DNA of 64,000 nt from Clostridiales bacterium Firm_08 (GTDB lineage: Bacteria > Bacillota > Clostridia > Oscillospirales > QAKW01): assembly GCA_001604045.1 (NCBI GenBank), contig LVAN01000002.1:1-64000 (forward strand). The letters are read 5' to 3'. The notes below the pieces were generated by a model that saw only the letters and a list, made by a program, of their open reading frames with translations, made no database searches and was not told where the DNA came from. Position numbers and translations under genes: made by a program. Positions 26,024-36,084 of the stretch are shown here, piece by piece. Numbering within the stretch: position 1 is the stretch's first letter; the number at the start of each line of letters is the position of its first letter.

Positions 26024-28276
26024 TTATTCCTTTATTGCGAGGGCGATATTATCGCCCTCCATCGTCGCGTCGATCCGGCGGATCTCTTTTTCATACCGCG
26101 AGATGACCGTCTCCGCGATCTTGTCCTCCAGTTCCTTCTGAATGGTGCGGCGAAGGCTTCGCGCGCCGAATTTCCGGTCGTAACCGCGGTCGGCCAGCGT
26201 GTCCCGCACCTCTTCGGTATAGGTGAAAGTGATATCCCGCATTTTGAGACTCTCGGCAAGATCCCCCAGCATGATATCCGCGATGGCGCGGACCGTCTCT
26301 TTGGACAGCGGGCGGAAAGTAATGATCTCATCCACGCGGTTGACGAATTCCGGCCGCAGGAAGGTGAGCAGCGCCTTGACGGATTTTTCCTTTTCCAGCG
26401 TTTGCTCATCCCGGTTGAAACCGGTGGTGTTCATCGCGCCGGCGGAGGCGTTGGTCGTCATAACGATGACGGTATTCTCGAAATTGACCGTTCTGCCCTG
26501 CGCGTCGGTGAGTTTTCCATCGTCCAGCATTTGCAGCATGATATTGAGAACGTCGGGATGCGCCTTTTCGATCTCATCGAACAGAATGACGCTGTACGGA
26601 TGACGGCGGATCCGCTCGGTGAGCTGTCCCGCGTCGTCATATCCGACGTATCCCGGCGGCGCGCCGATGAGTTTTGAGACAGAGTGCTTTTCCATATACT
26701 CGCTCATATCGACGCGCACCAGCGCGTCCACACTGTCGAACAGTTGGATGGCGAGCTGACGCACGAGTTCCGTCTTTCCGACGCCGGTCGGCCCCGTGAA
26801 AATAAAGGAAACGGGGCTTCGGTTCAGCCCGATGCCGACCCGACGCCGCTTGATGGCGGCGGCAAGCGCCTCGATCGCCTCGTCCTGCCCGATGATACGT
26901 TCCCTGAGTTTATCCGCGAGTTCGCCGAGTTTTATAAACTCCTGCTGTTTGATCTTGGAGGCGGGGATGCCCGTCCACAACTCCAGCACGTACGCCACGT
27001 GATCAAAGGTCAGTTCCGTCACGTCGGAGACGTCTTTATAACTTTCCAGCTGTTCCTCAAGTTTGCATTTTTCCGATTTGAGCGCCGCCAGTTCCTCGAA
27101 CATCTGTTCGCTGTTTTCCTCGGAAAAGTTTTCGATCTTTTCATTCAGTTCGGCGATATCATGGGTCAGCTTGAATTTCTGATTTTGCGCCACGTTCTCG
27201 ATCGCCGCGCCGGAGGACGCCTCGTCGATCAGGTCGATGGCTTTGTCCGGCAGAAAGCGGTCGGTGATATACCGTTTGCTCATCATCGCCGCCTGGGTAA
27301 GCAGGGCGTCGCTGATATGAACGTGATGGTAGGCGCCGTAGACGTCACGCAGTCCTTTAAGGATCTCCACCGTCTCCTCGACAGACGGTTCCCCAACAAG
27401 GATGGGCTGGAACCGGCGTTCCAGCGCCGCGTCCTTTTCGATATATTTGCGGTATTCGGCAAGCGTTGTCGCGCCGATGACCTGGATCTCCCCGTTGGCA
27501 AGCGCCGGTTTCAGGATATTGGCGGCGTTCATCGACCCCTCGGCGTCGCCCGTGCCGACCAGATTGTGCACCTCGTCGATGACAAGGATGATATTGCCGA
27601 GCGTCGTCACCTCGCTGATCAACCCTTTGATGCGGCTTTCGAACTGCCCGCGGAACTGCGTGCCCGCGACCAGCGCCGTAAGATCCAGCAGGTAGACCTC
27701 TTTATCAAGCAGTTTGGCAGGCACGTCTCCCGCCACGATCTTATGCGCCAGCGCGTTGGCGACGGCGGTCTTGCCGACGCCGGGTTCACCGATCAGGCAG
27801 GGATTGTTCTTGGTGCGGCGGTTGAGGATCCTGAGCATACGCTCGATCTCCGTCTGCCGGCCGATCACCGGATCGAGTTTGCCGTCGATCGCCCTGCGAT
27901 TGAGGTTTGTGGCGTACTGATCGAGAAATTTCCGTTTTTTCGCCGCGGATTTTTTGTCTTTGGTCTCGGGCTTTTTGGGCGCCTCCGGCGCCTGCTCCTT
28001 GCCCCCCAGCATCCCGCCGAAAATGGGCGGGAAAGTCGGTGTGGTGGAAAATTCATCCCCCGTCACGCCGAGCTGTTCCCCGATGCTCTCCATCTGATCG
28101 CTCATCAGATCCAGATCCTCATCGCTGAGTCCCATATTCTTGATGATCTGATCCACCTGGGCGATGCCCAGTTCCTTGGCGCATTTGATGCAGTAGCCTT
28201 CGTTGATCTGCTTATCGCTTTCCAGCCTGGAAACGAATACCACTGCCATTCTTTTATTACATCTTTTACAAAGCAT
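26024..28276 (-). CDS. clpE: Zinc-finger Clp ATPase (ClpE/ClpC type), protease regulatory subunit
   Basis: 750 residues. Two AAA+ rings: P-loops GEPGVGKT at 163-170 and GPTGVGKT at 495-502, with a coiled middle domain (about 375-415). Instead of the ClpC N-domain it has a zinc finger C3-x2-C6...C29-x2-C32, the ClpE hallmark, then a charged linker (about 95-115). It unfolds proteins for ClpP. Odd: the ClpP-docking loop, usually a hydrophobic residue then G-F, reads TGF (NTTGFN). A MecA-like adaptor is encoded at 2818-3411. Follows pgsA by 24 bp. No clpP or ctsR is present. Confidence 0.9.
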   Translation of the reverse strand: MLCKRCNKRMAVVFVSRLESDKQINEGYCIKCAKELGIAQVDQIIKNMGLSDEDLDLMSDQMESIGEQLGVTGDEFSTTPTFPPIFGGMLGGKEQAPEAPKKPETKDKKSAAKKRKFLDQYATNLNRRAIDGKLDPVIGRQTEIERMLRILNRRTKNNPCLIGEPGVGKTAVANALAHKIVAGDVPAKLLDKEVYLLDLTALVAGTQFRGQFESRIKGLISEVTTLGNIILVIDEVHNLVGTGDAEGSMNAANILKPALANGEIQVIGATTLAEYRKYIEKDAALERRFQPILVGEPSVEETVEILKGLRDVYGAYHHVHISDALLTQAAMMSKRYITDRFLPDKAIDLIDEASSGAAIENVAQNQKFKLTHDIAELNEKIENFSEENSEQMFEELAALKSEKCKLEEQLESYKDVSDVTELTFDHVAYVLELWTGIPASKIKQQEFIKLGELADKLRERIIGQDEAIEALAAAIKRRRVGIGLNRSPVSFIFTGPTGVGKTELVRQLAIQLFDSVDALVRVDMSEYMEKHSVSKLIGAPPGYVGYDDAGQLTERIRRHPYSVILFDEIEKAHPDVLNIMLQMLDDGKLTDAQGRTVNFENTVIVMTTNASAGAMNTTGFNRDEQTLEKEKSVKALLTFLRPEFVNRVDEIITFRPLSKETVRAIADIMLGDLAESLKMRDITFTYTEEVRDTLADRGYDRKFGARSLRRTIQKELEDKIAETVISRYEKEIRRIDATMEGDNIALAIKE

Positions 28277-28300
28277 ACTTTTGCTCCCTTTGTTTGCTGT

Positions 28301-28864
28301 TTATTTTCCGATCTTCTTGCGCTCCCGATCCTCTTTGATATTCAGATACATCTGAAAATAGTTGAACAGCGCAAGCAGTGAGAACACCACGCAGAGGATC
28401 ATCATAACGGTCGCGACGCGTTTCGGTATCTTTTCAAATACCATAATGACGACGATCATCACGAACAGCACGACCGTGGCGATCTTGCCGCTCCGTTTGG
28501 AATAGACGACGAACTTATGTTTTTTGAGGATCTCAAATCCGCCGAATATCATCAGGACCTCCTTCGCGACGAACACGTAAAAGATCCACGCGGCAAAACG
28601 TCCGTTATACGTAAGACATCCCACGGCGGCGATCTGCATCAGTTTGTCCGCCAACGGGTCCGCGAGTTTTCCGAAATCGGTGATCTGGTTGAACTTGCGG
28701 GCGATGTAGCCGTCCAGCACATCGGTGATCGCCGCCAGCACAAAGATACCCGCCGCGATCCATATGCCGTGTGTGATCTCCCCGTCCGCGCCTTTGAGAT
28801 AAAAGAACATAAAGGCGGGCACGAAAAGCAGTCGAAGTGTTGTCAACGCGTTTGGCACATTCAT
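28301..28864 (-). CDS. pgsA: CDP-diacylglycerol-glycerol-3-phosphate 3-phosphatidyltransferase
   Basis: 187 residues, several membrane helices. Makes phosphatidylglycerol phosphate, the committed step to anionic lipids. The CDP-alcohol phosphotransferase motif D-x2-D-G-x2-A-R-x8-G-x3-D-x3-D is complete in DVLDGYIARKFNQITDFGKLAD (about 49-70, continued by PLADK). N-terminus NVPNALTTLRLLFVPAFMF is typical PgsA. The alternative, cardiolipin synthase of the same fold, is less likely given this N-terminus. Phosphatidylglycerol also feeds the LTA-synthase-like enzyme at 43403-45493. Confidence 0.94.
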   Translation of the reverse strand: MNVPNALTTLRLLFVPAFMFFYLKGADGEITHGIWIAAGIFVLAAITDVLDGYIARKFNQITDFGKLADPLADKLMQIAAVGCLTYNGRFAAWIFYVFVAKEVLMIFGGFEILKKHKFVVYSKRSGKIATVVLFVMIVVIMVFEKIPKRVATVMMILCVVFSLLALFNYFQMYLNIKEDRERKKIGK

Positions 28865-28875
28865 TTTATTGTCTC

Positions 28876-29598
28876 CTATTTTATCAGTTCCGATGCGGGT
28901 GTTATGGAAACGATCTGTTTCATCACAACGGTCTTTTTGACGGTGGAAACAGAAAGCACACTGTCCTTCGGCGGATTTGCCGACGCGGCGATCACTGTAA
29001 TGATAACGGAAAACACCAGCGCGATCAGCGCGCCTTTTATCAATCCGATCAGCGCCCCGCCGACCTGATTGACCTTTTTGCCGAGCGGCAGAAGCTTGAC
29101 GACCATTGTCAGCAGTTTTGCCGCCAGTACACAGAGAAGGCTCAACACGATGAACAGCGCGATAAACGCGATCGCTTTGCTGATCGCCGCGCTGATCGGG
29201 TCAGTGATCCGCGCGACGACGTCCTTTTTGGCCGCCGCGGCGCCCGCTTTCACATCAGACAAAAGTTTTTCCGCGTCCACGCCCGCCATTTTGAGCAGCT
29301 GCTCCACCTGCGGCGACATGTCCCCGAACGTTTTCTGCAGGTCGATGGAAGCGAGTTTTTGTTCCTTTTCCCCCGCCTTGCTGCCGGCAAGAGTATTGAT
29401 GACAAGCGTTTCCACCCGGTCATGCGTAAACGTTTTATCAATGTACTCTCCCACAGGCGACATCAAGGACAGCGACAAAACAAAAGCCAGAATGACGCCC
29501 ACCATGCCGAAAAGCGTCGCCACCAGCCCTTTGCGATAGCCGATGACGGCAAATACCGCCAGGATCCCGACGATCAGAGCGTCCCAAATGATAAACAT
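28876..29598 (-). CDS. CvpA family membrane protein
   Basis: 240 residues. CvpA-domain proteins have four membrane helices; two at the N-terminus (about 5-47) and two near 140-205 are visible, separated by a ~90-residue soluble insert. IIWDALIVGILAVFAVIGYRKGLVATLFGMVG is the family start. CvpA was named for colicin V production and homologues affect purine synthesis control or envelope integrity; the clostridial role is unknown. Lies 16 bp after DUF5711 and 11 bp before pgsA. Confidence 0.85.
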   Translation of the reverse strand: MFIIWDALIVGILAVFAVIGYRKGLVATLFGMVGVILAFVLSLSLMSPVGEYIDKTFTHDRVETLVINTLAGSKAGEKEQKLASIDLQKTFGDMSPQVEQLLKMAGVDAEKLLSDVKAGAAAAKKDVVARITDPISAAISKAIAFIALFIVLSLLCVLAAKLLTMVVKLLPLGKKVNQVGGALIGLIKGALIALVFSVIITVIAASANPPKDSVLSVSTVKKTVVMKQIVSITPASELIK

Positions 29599-29614
29599 CC
29601 GTTTTTCCTCCTAC

Positions 29615-30895
29615 TCATTCAATACTATTATATACGGCTTGCGTCGTATAAATATCAAACAAAACGTTCCCGCGGCCCAGCGCGACCTTGCGGACGTTGC
29701 CTTCATTTTCAAGCCTGGAGCGCACGCTCAGAGAGGAAAGCGACAGAATGAGCGTCTCGCTCTCCCCCAGCAGCGCGACCTTGTCCTCCCGCACGTCAAG
29801 ATCGCTCACCAGCGTTTCCGCCTCGAATTTCTGCGTCTGTTTGCCCCTGTTGTTCACGTTATATACGGTTGATTGCCCCAAACGGCTGTCCGAAAGGACC
29901 AGCACGCTTTGATGCGCGGGGGACAGATCGAATTTCTGTATGAAATTATGGGCAAGCGTCCAAACATGTTCCTCTTTTCCCTTGCCGTCATAAAACGCGA
30001 GTTTATCGGAATACAAGGCGGCGAGCGTTACGCCGTCTTTATAGCAAACGGCAAGCGGCAGAGCGGACACCGGCGTTTCCCAATAGATCTCGTCCTTGCC
30101 CAGCCGTACGCAGACGATCTCCGCGTGATCGGCGGCGTCCGCCGTATTGTAGCAGATCAGCGCGACGCGGTCGCCGCCGGCGGAAATCGCGGCGTTCAAA
30201 AGGTAGCGTTCCGAACTCTGCCAGGTGAATACCTCGTCAAAACGCGTATCAAACACCCGCAGGGTGTTTTTGTGACGGTCTCCCGTCGTGATGACGGCGA
30301 TATACCCCTTTTCGTTGGCGGTCACCGTCAGGATCGGTTCCTCTGTCTTTTCCTCAAATACGACGGAAAAGGAGTTTGTGACGATCAGGCGGTTGCCGCC
30401 GCAGTCATAGGCGATGACAAATCTTCCTGTCGTCAGCAGCTGCGGCGATGTAAAGCCGGTATCCGTCGTGAAAAACTCGGCGCCACGGCTGTCCATAATG
30501 GTCAGTCTTGACGGTGTGAGACGGACCAGTCCGTCCTTATACGTCTTTACGATCGCGTCAGCGTCATAATCAAAGGTGATCGGCTCGTCCGTCCCTCCGG
30601 AGGAGGTGACGTTGACGTCGATCTTGGCGATCAGACGGCGCAGATTGTCCATACTGATATTGTCACGGTTGACGACAAGAAACCCGACCAGAAAGGCCGC
30701 CAGAACGATAAGCAGCGCGTATCTGCCGAACCGCAGCGCGAAATGAGATCGTTTGAGGAATTTTTTGCTGACCGCGCGTTCCTCTCCGTCCGCGTATATT
30801 TCATCTTCCTCGTCTTCTGCCTCATCGTACGCGTCGTCAAATTCGTCATCATATTCTTCGTAGTTTTCGTTTTTTCTTTTTTTCAGATCAGCCAC
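29615..30895 (-). CDS. DUF5711 membrane-anchored beta-propeller-like protein
   Basis: 426 residues. Highly acidic N-terminal tail (about 12-38, Glu/Asp/Tyr-rich), basic patch, one membrane helix (about 60-78), then a long extracellular part of repeating beta-strands of WD/PQQ-like character (for example TFDTDTG-, GGDRVALICYN-, KLAFYDGKG-type segments). Matches DUF5711 as known from Clostridia. Its start overlaps the end of truA by 13 bp. Function unknown. Confidence 0.78.
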   Translation of the reverse strand: MADLKKRKNENYEEYDDEFDDAYDEAEDEEDEIYADGEERAVSKKFLKRSHFALRFGRYALLIVLAAFLVGFLVVNRDNISMDNLRRLIAKIDVNVTSSGGTDEPITFDYDADAIVKTYKDGLVRLTPSRLTIMDSRGAEFFTTDTGFTSPQLLTTGRFVIAYDCGGNRLIVTNSFSVVFEEKTEEPILTVTANEKGYIAVITTGDRHKNTLRVFDTRFDEVFTWQSSERYLLNAAISAGGDRVALICYNTADAADHAEIVCVRLGKDEIYWETPVSALPLAVCYKDGVTLAALYSDKLAFYDGKGKEEHVWTLAHNFIQKFDLSPAHQSVLVLSDSRLGQSTVYNVNNRGKQTQKFEAETLVSDLDVREDKVALLGESETLILSLSSLSVRSRLENEGNVRKVALGRGNVLFDIYTTQAVYNSIE

Positions 30896-31656
30896 GGTCC
30901 ATCCTCCTTTCCGATCTCATCGTAAAATACACGATGCAGGTACAGCCCGTGCGCCGGCGCGGTCGGTCCCGCCGCCGCGCGGTCCCGCGCGGCGATGATC
31001 CCGGCGACGGCGTCGGGATCCAGCGCGCCCGCGCCGATCCTGACAAGCGTTCCCGCGATGATCCGCACCATATTGTAAAGAAATCCGTCGCCGCACACCC
31101 GCAAAGCGATCCGTCTGCCCTGCCGGGAGACGTCCGCCCAATACAGCGTGCGCACGGTATCTGTTATTTTAGAGCCCTCCGACATAAAAGAACGGAAATC
31201 CTGCCGTCCCTCGAACGCCGCGGCGGCCCGCCTCATTTTTTCGACGTCCAGGCGGCCCTTCCAATGATACGCTCTGTCCTTGAGAAAGGGATCCCGCGCC
31301 GCGCCGTCATAGATAAGGTACACGTATTCTTTGGCTCTGGCGGAGTAGCGCGGATGAAAGTCCTCATCCACCTCCCGGCAGCCGATGACGGCGATGCCGT
31401 CCGGCAGCGCCGCGTTCAGCGCGAGCGGAACGCGGATACATTCCATATCGGTATCGACGGAAAAACACATACGGTATCCCGTCGCGTGTACGCCGCTGTC
31501 GGTGCGGCTGCACCCGGTGACGTCCGCGCGGACGCCGAATATCTCCTCGATGGCGTCCTGCATACAGGTCTGCACGGCGTATCCGTTTTTCTGCACCTGC
31601 CATCCGACAAAACCCGTGCCGACAAACGAGATCGTAAGCAAAAACTTTCTCGTCAT
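30883..31656 (-). CDS. truA: tRNA pseudouridine(38-40) synthase TruA
   Basis: 257 residues. Makes pseudouridine at positions 38-40 of the anticodon arm. Catalytic D53 in GCSRTDSGVHATG; FVGWQVQKNGYAVQTCMQ near the N-terminus and GDGFLYNMVRIIAGTLVRIG near the C-terminus are family motifs. One base separates its ATG from the ecfT stop. TruA after ecfA1-ecfA2-ecfT is a conserved order in Firmicutes. Confidence 0.96.
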   Translation of the reverse strand: MTRKFLLTISFVGTGFVGWQVQKNGYAVQTCMQDAIEEIFGVRADVTGCSRTDSGVHATGYRMCFSVDTDMECIRVPLALNAALPDGIAVIGCREVDEDFHPRYSARAKEYVYLIYDGAARDPFLKDRAYHWKGRLDVEKMRRAAAAFEGRQDFRSFMSEGSKITDTVRTLYWADVSRQGRRIALRVCGDGFLYNMVRIIAGTLVRIGAGALDPDAVAGIIAARDRAAAGPTAPAHGLYLHRVFYDEIGKEDGPWLI

Positions 31657-31657
31657 A

Positions 31658-32473
31658 TCAGGTCACCACATTGAGAAAGATGATCAGCGCGAGCTGCCCC
31701 GTCATCACGAGCGCCGCGAGCGCGTCCCGCGCCGCGAAATGAAACACTTTATATCTTGTCCGGTCGTTGCCGCCGTGATAACAGCGGCATTCCATCGCGT
31801 CCGCGAGTTCCTCCGCGCGGCGGAACGCCGAAATGATCAGCGGGATCAGGATGGGCACCAGCGCTTTCGCGCGGCGAAAGATGTTGCCCGTCTCAAAGTC
31901 CGCGCCCCGCGCCTTCTGCGCGCTGATGATCTTATCCGTCTCATCCACCAGCGTCGGGATGAAACGCAGCGCGATGGTCATCATCATAGACAGTTCGTGG
32001 ACCGGCACTTTTACCCATTTGAGCGGCGCGAGAAGACTTTCCATCGCGCCGGTCAGCATAATGGGTGAAGTCGTGTACGTCATAAAAGACGTGCCGATCA
32101 CCAGCAGTATGATGCGCACCGCCATAAAAACAGCGTTGCGCAGACCGTTCCAGGTCAGCCATCCGAGCCATGACACGTCCTCAAAGATCGGCGTGCCGGT
32201 ACCGTAGATCAGATTGAATGTCGCCGTAAAAAGAAGTACGAACAAAATGGGTTTTATGCCGCGCAGCACCACCCCGAACGGGATGCGGGAAAGGGCGATG
32301 ATGACGAACATCATCGCGGCGCTTACAAAGTAGCCCCAGCCGCCGCGGATGACGAACAGTGAAACGATATAAAGGATGGTCAGCAGCACCTTGGTGCGCG
32401 GATCGAGTTTATGGATGGGCGAGGCGCCGGGGAAATACTGCCCGAGCGTGATATCCTTAATCACGGGACGCAC
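31658..32473 (-). CDS. ecfT: ECF transporter transmembrane protein EcfT
   Basis: 271 residues. Couples the two ATPases to exchangeable S components of group II ECF vitamin transporters. About six membrane helices; the first coupling motif is QKARGADF (about 187-194) and the second AMECRCYHGG (about 227-236). IHKLDPRTKVLL near the N-terminus is a conserved EcfT start. Starts inside the end of ecfA2 (17-bp overlap). FolT at 4295 is the only S component in the window. Confidence 0.95.
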   Translation of the reverse strand: MRPVIKDITLGQYFPGASPIHKLDPRTKVLLTILYIVSLFVIRGGWGYFVSAAMMFVIIALSRIPFGVVLRGIKPILFVLLFTATFNLIYGTGTPIFEDVSWLGWLTWNGLRNAVFMAVRIILLVIGTSFMTYTTSPIMLTGAMESLLAPLKWVKVPVHELSMMMTIALRFIPTLVDETDKIISAQKARGADFETGNIFRRAKALVPILIPLIISAFRRAEELADAMECRCYHGGNDRTRYKVFHFAARDALAALVMTGQLALIIFLNVVT

Positions 32474-33326
32474 CTCCCGTCAGTTTGGAGAGGATCTCCC
32501 GTTTCGCCGTTTCAATGGTGTAGATATCGGTACGAACGTCATATCCCTTTTCCCTCAGGTCGATAAAGACCTTGGTGATCTGCGGGATATCCAGTCCCAT
32601 CGCGATCAGCTCATCCGCCCGCTCGAACACGGCGTCCACCGTCTCGTGCATCCGCACCCTGCCGCCTTCCATCACGATGATGCTGTCGGCGTTGTTGGCG
32701 ATGTCCTCCATCGAGTGAGACACCAGAAGGACGGTGCTGCCCGTCTCTTTGTGATAGTCCCGGATGCGGGACAATATCTCGTCCCGCCCTTTGGGATCCA
32801 GACCCGCGGCGGGCTCATCCAAAATCAGCACTTTCGGTTCCAGCGCCATCACGCCCGCGATGGCGATCCTCCGTTTCTGCCCGCCGGACAGATCGAAAGG
32901 CGATTTATCGAGGCAGTCCTCCCCCATCCCGACGAACCGCAGGCTCTCCCGCACGCGGCGGTCGATCTCCGCCTCGTCGAGTTTCATATTTTTCGGTCCG
33001 AAAGCGATATCTTTATAGACCGTTTCCTCGAACAACTGATACTCGGGATACTGGAACACCAGTCCGACCTTGAAGCGCGTTTCGATCCGGCGCGCCTTGT
33101 TTTCGCTCCAAAGATCCGCGCCGTCCACGAACACCTTGCCCTCGGTAGGCTTCAATATGGCGTTGAGATGGGAGATGAGCGTGCTTTTGCCCGAACCGGT
33201 CTGTCCGATGACGCCGACGTATTCTCCCTCGCGCACGCTGATATTGACCCCGTCCAGCGCCGTTTTTTCAAACGGCGTGCCGATGCCGTATCTATGCGTC
33301 AAATTTTCGGTCCGAATAATCTCCAA
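32457..33326 (-). CDS. ecfA2: ECF transporter ATPase EcfA2
   Basis: 289 residues. ABC ATPase of the shared module. Walker A GQTGSGKST at 41-49, signature LSGGQKRRIAIAG, Walker B LILDEPAAGLDP, switch His in LVSHSMED. The C-terminal extension (about 235-289) is typical of Ecf ATPases. Overlaps ecfA1 by 35 bp and ecfT by 17 bp, implying coupled translation and a fixed subunit ratio. Confidence 0.95.
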   Translation of the reverse strand: MEIIRTENLTHRYGIGTPFEKTALDGVNISVREGEYVGVIGQTGSGKSTLISHLNAILKPTEGKVFVDGADLWSENKARRIETRFKVGLVFQYPEYQLFEETVYKDIAFGPKNMKLDEAEIDRRVRESLRFVGMGEDCLDKSPFDLSGGQKRRIAIAGVMALEPKVLILDEPAAGLDPKGRDEILSRIRDYHKETGSTVLLVSHSMEDIANNADSIIVMEGGRVRMHETVDAVFERADELIAMGLDIPQITKVFIDLREKGYDVRTDIYTIETAKREILSKLTGGASRD

Positions 33327-34173
33327 ACTTGCCCTCCAGCAGGTCGATCAGGACCTGCGTACATTCCATATCATCCAGTATCGAGATCGGTACTTTGATG
33401 TCGTATTGCCGCAGCGCGAACATCAGATCCGCCGACTGCGGGACGTCCAGCGCCACACTCTGCAACAGCCCGACGTTCGCGAACACCTCGCGCGGCGTGC
33501 CGTCCAGCAGGATCTTGCCCTCGTTCATCACAAGGATCCTGTCCGCCTGCACCGCTTCATCCATATAATGCGTGATAAGCAGTACGGTCACGCCCTCCTC
33601 GCGGTTGAGACGGCGGATGGTGCGCATCACTTCCCGTCTCCCCTTGGGATCCAGCATGGCGGTCGGCTCATCCAAAATAATACATTTCGGCTTCATCGCC
33701 AGGATCCCCGCCACCGCGACGCGCTGTTTCTGTCCGCCGGACAGGCGGTGCGGCGCGTGCTTGCGGAAAGGAAGCATATCGACGATCTCCAGCGCCTCGG
33801 TCACGCGGCGTTCCATCTCGTCGTGGGGAACGCTCAGATTTTCCAGCGCGAACGCGACGTCTTCCTCCACCACCGTGGCGATAAGTTGATTGTCCGGATT
33901 TTGAAAGACCATCCCGACGTTTTTGCGGATGTCCAGCAGATTGTTTTCATCCGCCGTATCCATCCCCAGCGCCGTTACGGTCCCGCCGGTGGGTTTCAGG
34001 ATGCCGTTGAACAGTTTCGCGAGCGTGCTTTTGCCGCAGCCGTTATGCCCGAGGACGGCGACGAAAGAGCCTTCCTCCACGGCAAGGTCGATGTTTTTCA
34101 GGACGGGGACCGGCTCCCTGCCCTCCCCGCCGGGATATGAAAAACTCAGATTGTGGGTTTCCAGTATATTCAT
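33292..34173 (-). CDS. ecfA1: ECF transporter ATPase EcfA1
   Basis: 293 residues. Walker A GHNGCGKST at 42-50, Q-loop VFQNPDNQLIA, signature LSGGQKQRVAVAG, Walker B IILDEPTAMLDP, His in ITHYMDEA. VFQNPDNQ and the MLDP variant identify the EcfA1 rather than EcfA2 type. Begins within the last four bases of the upstream methyltransferase gene. Confidence 0.95.
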   Translation of the reverse strand: MNILETHNLSFSYPGGEGREPVPVLKNIDLAVEEGSFVAVLGHNGCGKSTLAKLFNGILKPTGGTVTALGMDTADENNLLDIRKNVGMVFQNPDNQLIATVVEEDVAFALENLSVPHDEMERRVTEALEIVDMLPFRKHAPHRLSGGQKQRVAVAGILAMKPKCIILDEPTAMLDPKGRREVMRTIRRLNREEGVTVLLITHYMDEAVQADRILVMNEGKILLDGTPREVFANVGLLQSVALDVPQSADLMFALRQYDIKVPISILDDMECTQVLIDLLEGKFGDYSDRKFDA

Positions 34174-35033
34174 TCTTTACTCCAACGCGCGGTGGCGCCG
34201 GCGGGAAAGCAAAGATCCCTTCCGTCAACGCGCAGTCCGATCTCGTCCGCCGCGACAACGCCGCCGAATACCGGGCGCACCGTCGTTTCCAACATATATT
34301 TCATCACCGACGCGGAAAGTCCGGTCGAATAGGAATTGACCAGGAAAAACAGGGCATTGTCCGACAGCACCTGCCGGCAGAGCGTCAGCAGATCGAAAAG
34401 TTTTTCCTCCAGTTTCCAAACCTCGCCGCCCGGTCCCCTGCCGTAAGAGGGAGGATCCATCACGATGCCGTCGTAGCGGTGCCCGCGGCGGATCTCCCGC
34501 TCAACGAACTTGACGCAGTCATCCACGATATAGCGCACCGGGCGATCGGTCAGCCCGTTGAGCGCGGCGTTTTCCTTCGCCCAGGCTACCATTCCTTTGG
34601 CCGCGTCAACATGTACGACGCTCGCGCCCGCTTTGGCGCAGGCGACCGTCGCGCCGCCGGTATAGGCGAACAGATTGAGAACGCTGACCGGACGGCCGGC
34701 ACCTTCGATCTTTTGCCGCATAAAATCCCAGTTGACCGCCTGTTCGGGAAACAGGCCGGTATGTTTGAAATTCATCGGCTTGACCTGAAATACAAGGTCT
34801 TTATAACACACGCGCCACGCCTCGGGCAGATCCTCAACGTCCCAATGTCCGCCGCCCTCGCGGGAACGGATATAGTGACCCGCCGCCCTGCGCCACGCGG
34901 GATGCTCTCTCGGCGTTTTCCAGATCGCCTGAGGATCCGGCCGGATCAGGATATGACCCTTCCAGTCTTCCAGTTTCTCGCCGTCCGTAGCGTCCAGCAG
35001 TTTATAATCTTTCCACGCGTCCGCGATCCACAT
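34170..35033 (-). CDS. Class I SAM-dependent methyltransferase (COG1092/RlmI-RlmK-like), no PUA domain
   Basis: 287 residues. SAM-binding motif VLNLFAYTGGATVACAKAGA (about 118-137), acidic residue in VVHVDAAKGM, and the catalytic-loop DPPSYGRG of the RlmI/RlmK-like group, many of which methylate 23S rRNA. An N-terminal PUA domain like that of RlmI is missing; instead there is a WxxYKLLDATDGEKLEDW-type region. rRNA is the likely but unproven substrate. Lies between ruvB (12 bp) and ecfA1 (4-bp overlap). Confidence 0.85.
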   Translation of the reverse strand: MWIADAWKDYKLLDATDGEKLEDWKGHILIRPDPQAIWKTPREHPAWRRAAGHYIRSREGGGHWDVEDLPEAWRVCYKDLVFQVKPMNFKHTGLFPEQAVNWDFMRQKIEGAGRPVSVLNLFAYTGGATVACAKAGASVVHVDAAKGMVAWAKENAALNGLTDRPVRYIVDDCVKFVEREIRRGHRYDGIVMDPPSYGRGPGGEVWKLEEKLFDLLTLCRQVLSDNALFFLVNSYSTGLSASVMKYMLETTVRPVFGGVVAADEIGLRVDGRDLCFPAGATARWSKE

Positions 35034-35045
35034 ACCTTTCGCTCC

Positions 35046-36083
35046 TTACAGCGTCATCTGCCCCGAGGCGGGCAGTCCCAAATGCTCGCACGCCTTAGGC
35101 GTTGTCACCCTGCCGCGCGGCGTGCGCGCCAAAAAACCAAGTTGCAGCAGATACGGCTCGTAGACGTCCTCCAGCGTGATCGCTTCCTCGCCGATGGTCG
35201 CGGCGAGCGTTTCCAGCCCCACCGGGCCGCCGCCGAAGTTTTTGATGATAGAAGTCAGCATCAGCCGGTCGATGCGATCCAGTCCCAGCACATCGATATC
35301 CAGTGCTTTCAGCGCCATATCGGCGATCTGCGCGGTGATGACGCCCTCGCCCTTTACCTCGGCGAAGTCCCGCACCCGCCGCAGCAGACGGTTGACGATG
35401 CGCGGCGTGCCGCGGGAACGTTTGGCGATCTCCAGCGCGCCGTGCGGATCGATGGGGATATTCAGGATCCGGGCGCTGCGGTCGGCGATCTCCGCGAGTT
35501 CGTCCGTCGTATAAAGTTCAAGCCGCAGCATAACACCGAAGCGATCCCGCAGCGGCGCGGAGATCTGTCCGGCGCGGGTCGTCGCGCCGATCAGCGTAAA
35601 GCGCGGCAGATCCAAACGGATACTGCGCGCCGACGGTCCTTTGCCGATGATGATATCCACAGCGTAATCCTCCATCGCGGGATAGAGGATCTCCTCCACC
35701 GTGCGGCTGAGCCGGTGGATCTCATCGATAAACAGCACGTCCCCCGGCTGCAGCGACGTAATGATCGCCGCGAGGTCGCCCGGTTTCTCGATCGCCGGTC
35801 CGGAGGTGATGCGGATGTTGACGTTCATTTCCTTTGCGATGATGCCCGCCAGCGTCGTCTTGCCCAGCCCCGGCGGTCCGTACAAAAGACAGTGGTCAAG
35901 GCTCTCTCCCCGCCCTTTGGCGGCGTCGATGAAAACGGCGAGGTTTTCCTTCGCCTTCTGCTGACCGATATAATCCGCGAGACGGTGGGGACGGAGCGTT
36001 TCCTCCGTCTCGGAGTCCTGCGTGACGAGCGTGGCGGATACCACGCGTTCTTCCTGTTCGTTAAATCCCGATTCGATCACCAT
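35046..36083 (-). CDS. ruvB: Holliday junction branch migration ATPase RuvB
   Basis: 345 residues. Hexameric AAA+ motor that drives branch migration with RuvA. Walker A GPPGLGKT at 69-76, Walker B in [12 protein letters not shown], sensor 1 [18 protein letters not shown], arginine finger region and C-terminal winged helix ([10 protein letters not shown]). Starts 1 bp after the ruvA stop. Confidence 0.98.
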   Translation of the reverse strand: MVIESGFNEQEERVVSATLVTQDSETEETLRPHRLADYIGQQKAKENLAVFIDAAKGRGESLDHCLLYGPPGLGKTTLAGIIAKEMNVNIRITSGPAIEKPGDLAAIITSLQPGDVLFIDEIHRLSRTVEEILYPAMEDYAVDIIIGKGPSARSIRLDLPRFTLIGATTRAGQISAPLRDRFGVMLRLELYTTDELAEIADRSARILNIPIDPHGALEIAKRSRGTPRIVNRLLRRVRDFAEVKGEGVITAQIADMALKALDIDVLGLDRIDRLMLTSIIKNFGGGPVGLETLAATIGEEAITLEDVYEPYLLQLGFLARTPRGRVTTPKACEHLGLPASGQMTL

Positions 36084-36084
36084 A

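Noticed and set aside
26684-28381. Long plus-strand open frame opposite clpE
   Set aside because: Shadow of a strongly conserved AAA+ gene on the other strand; no homology.
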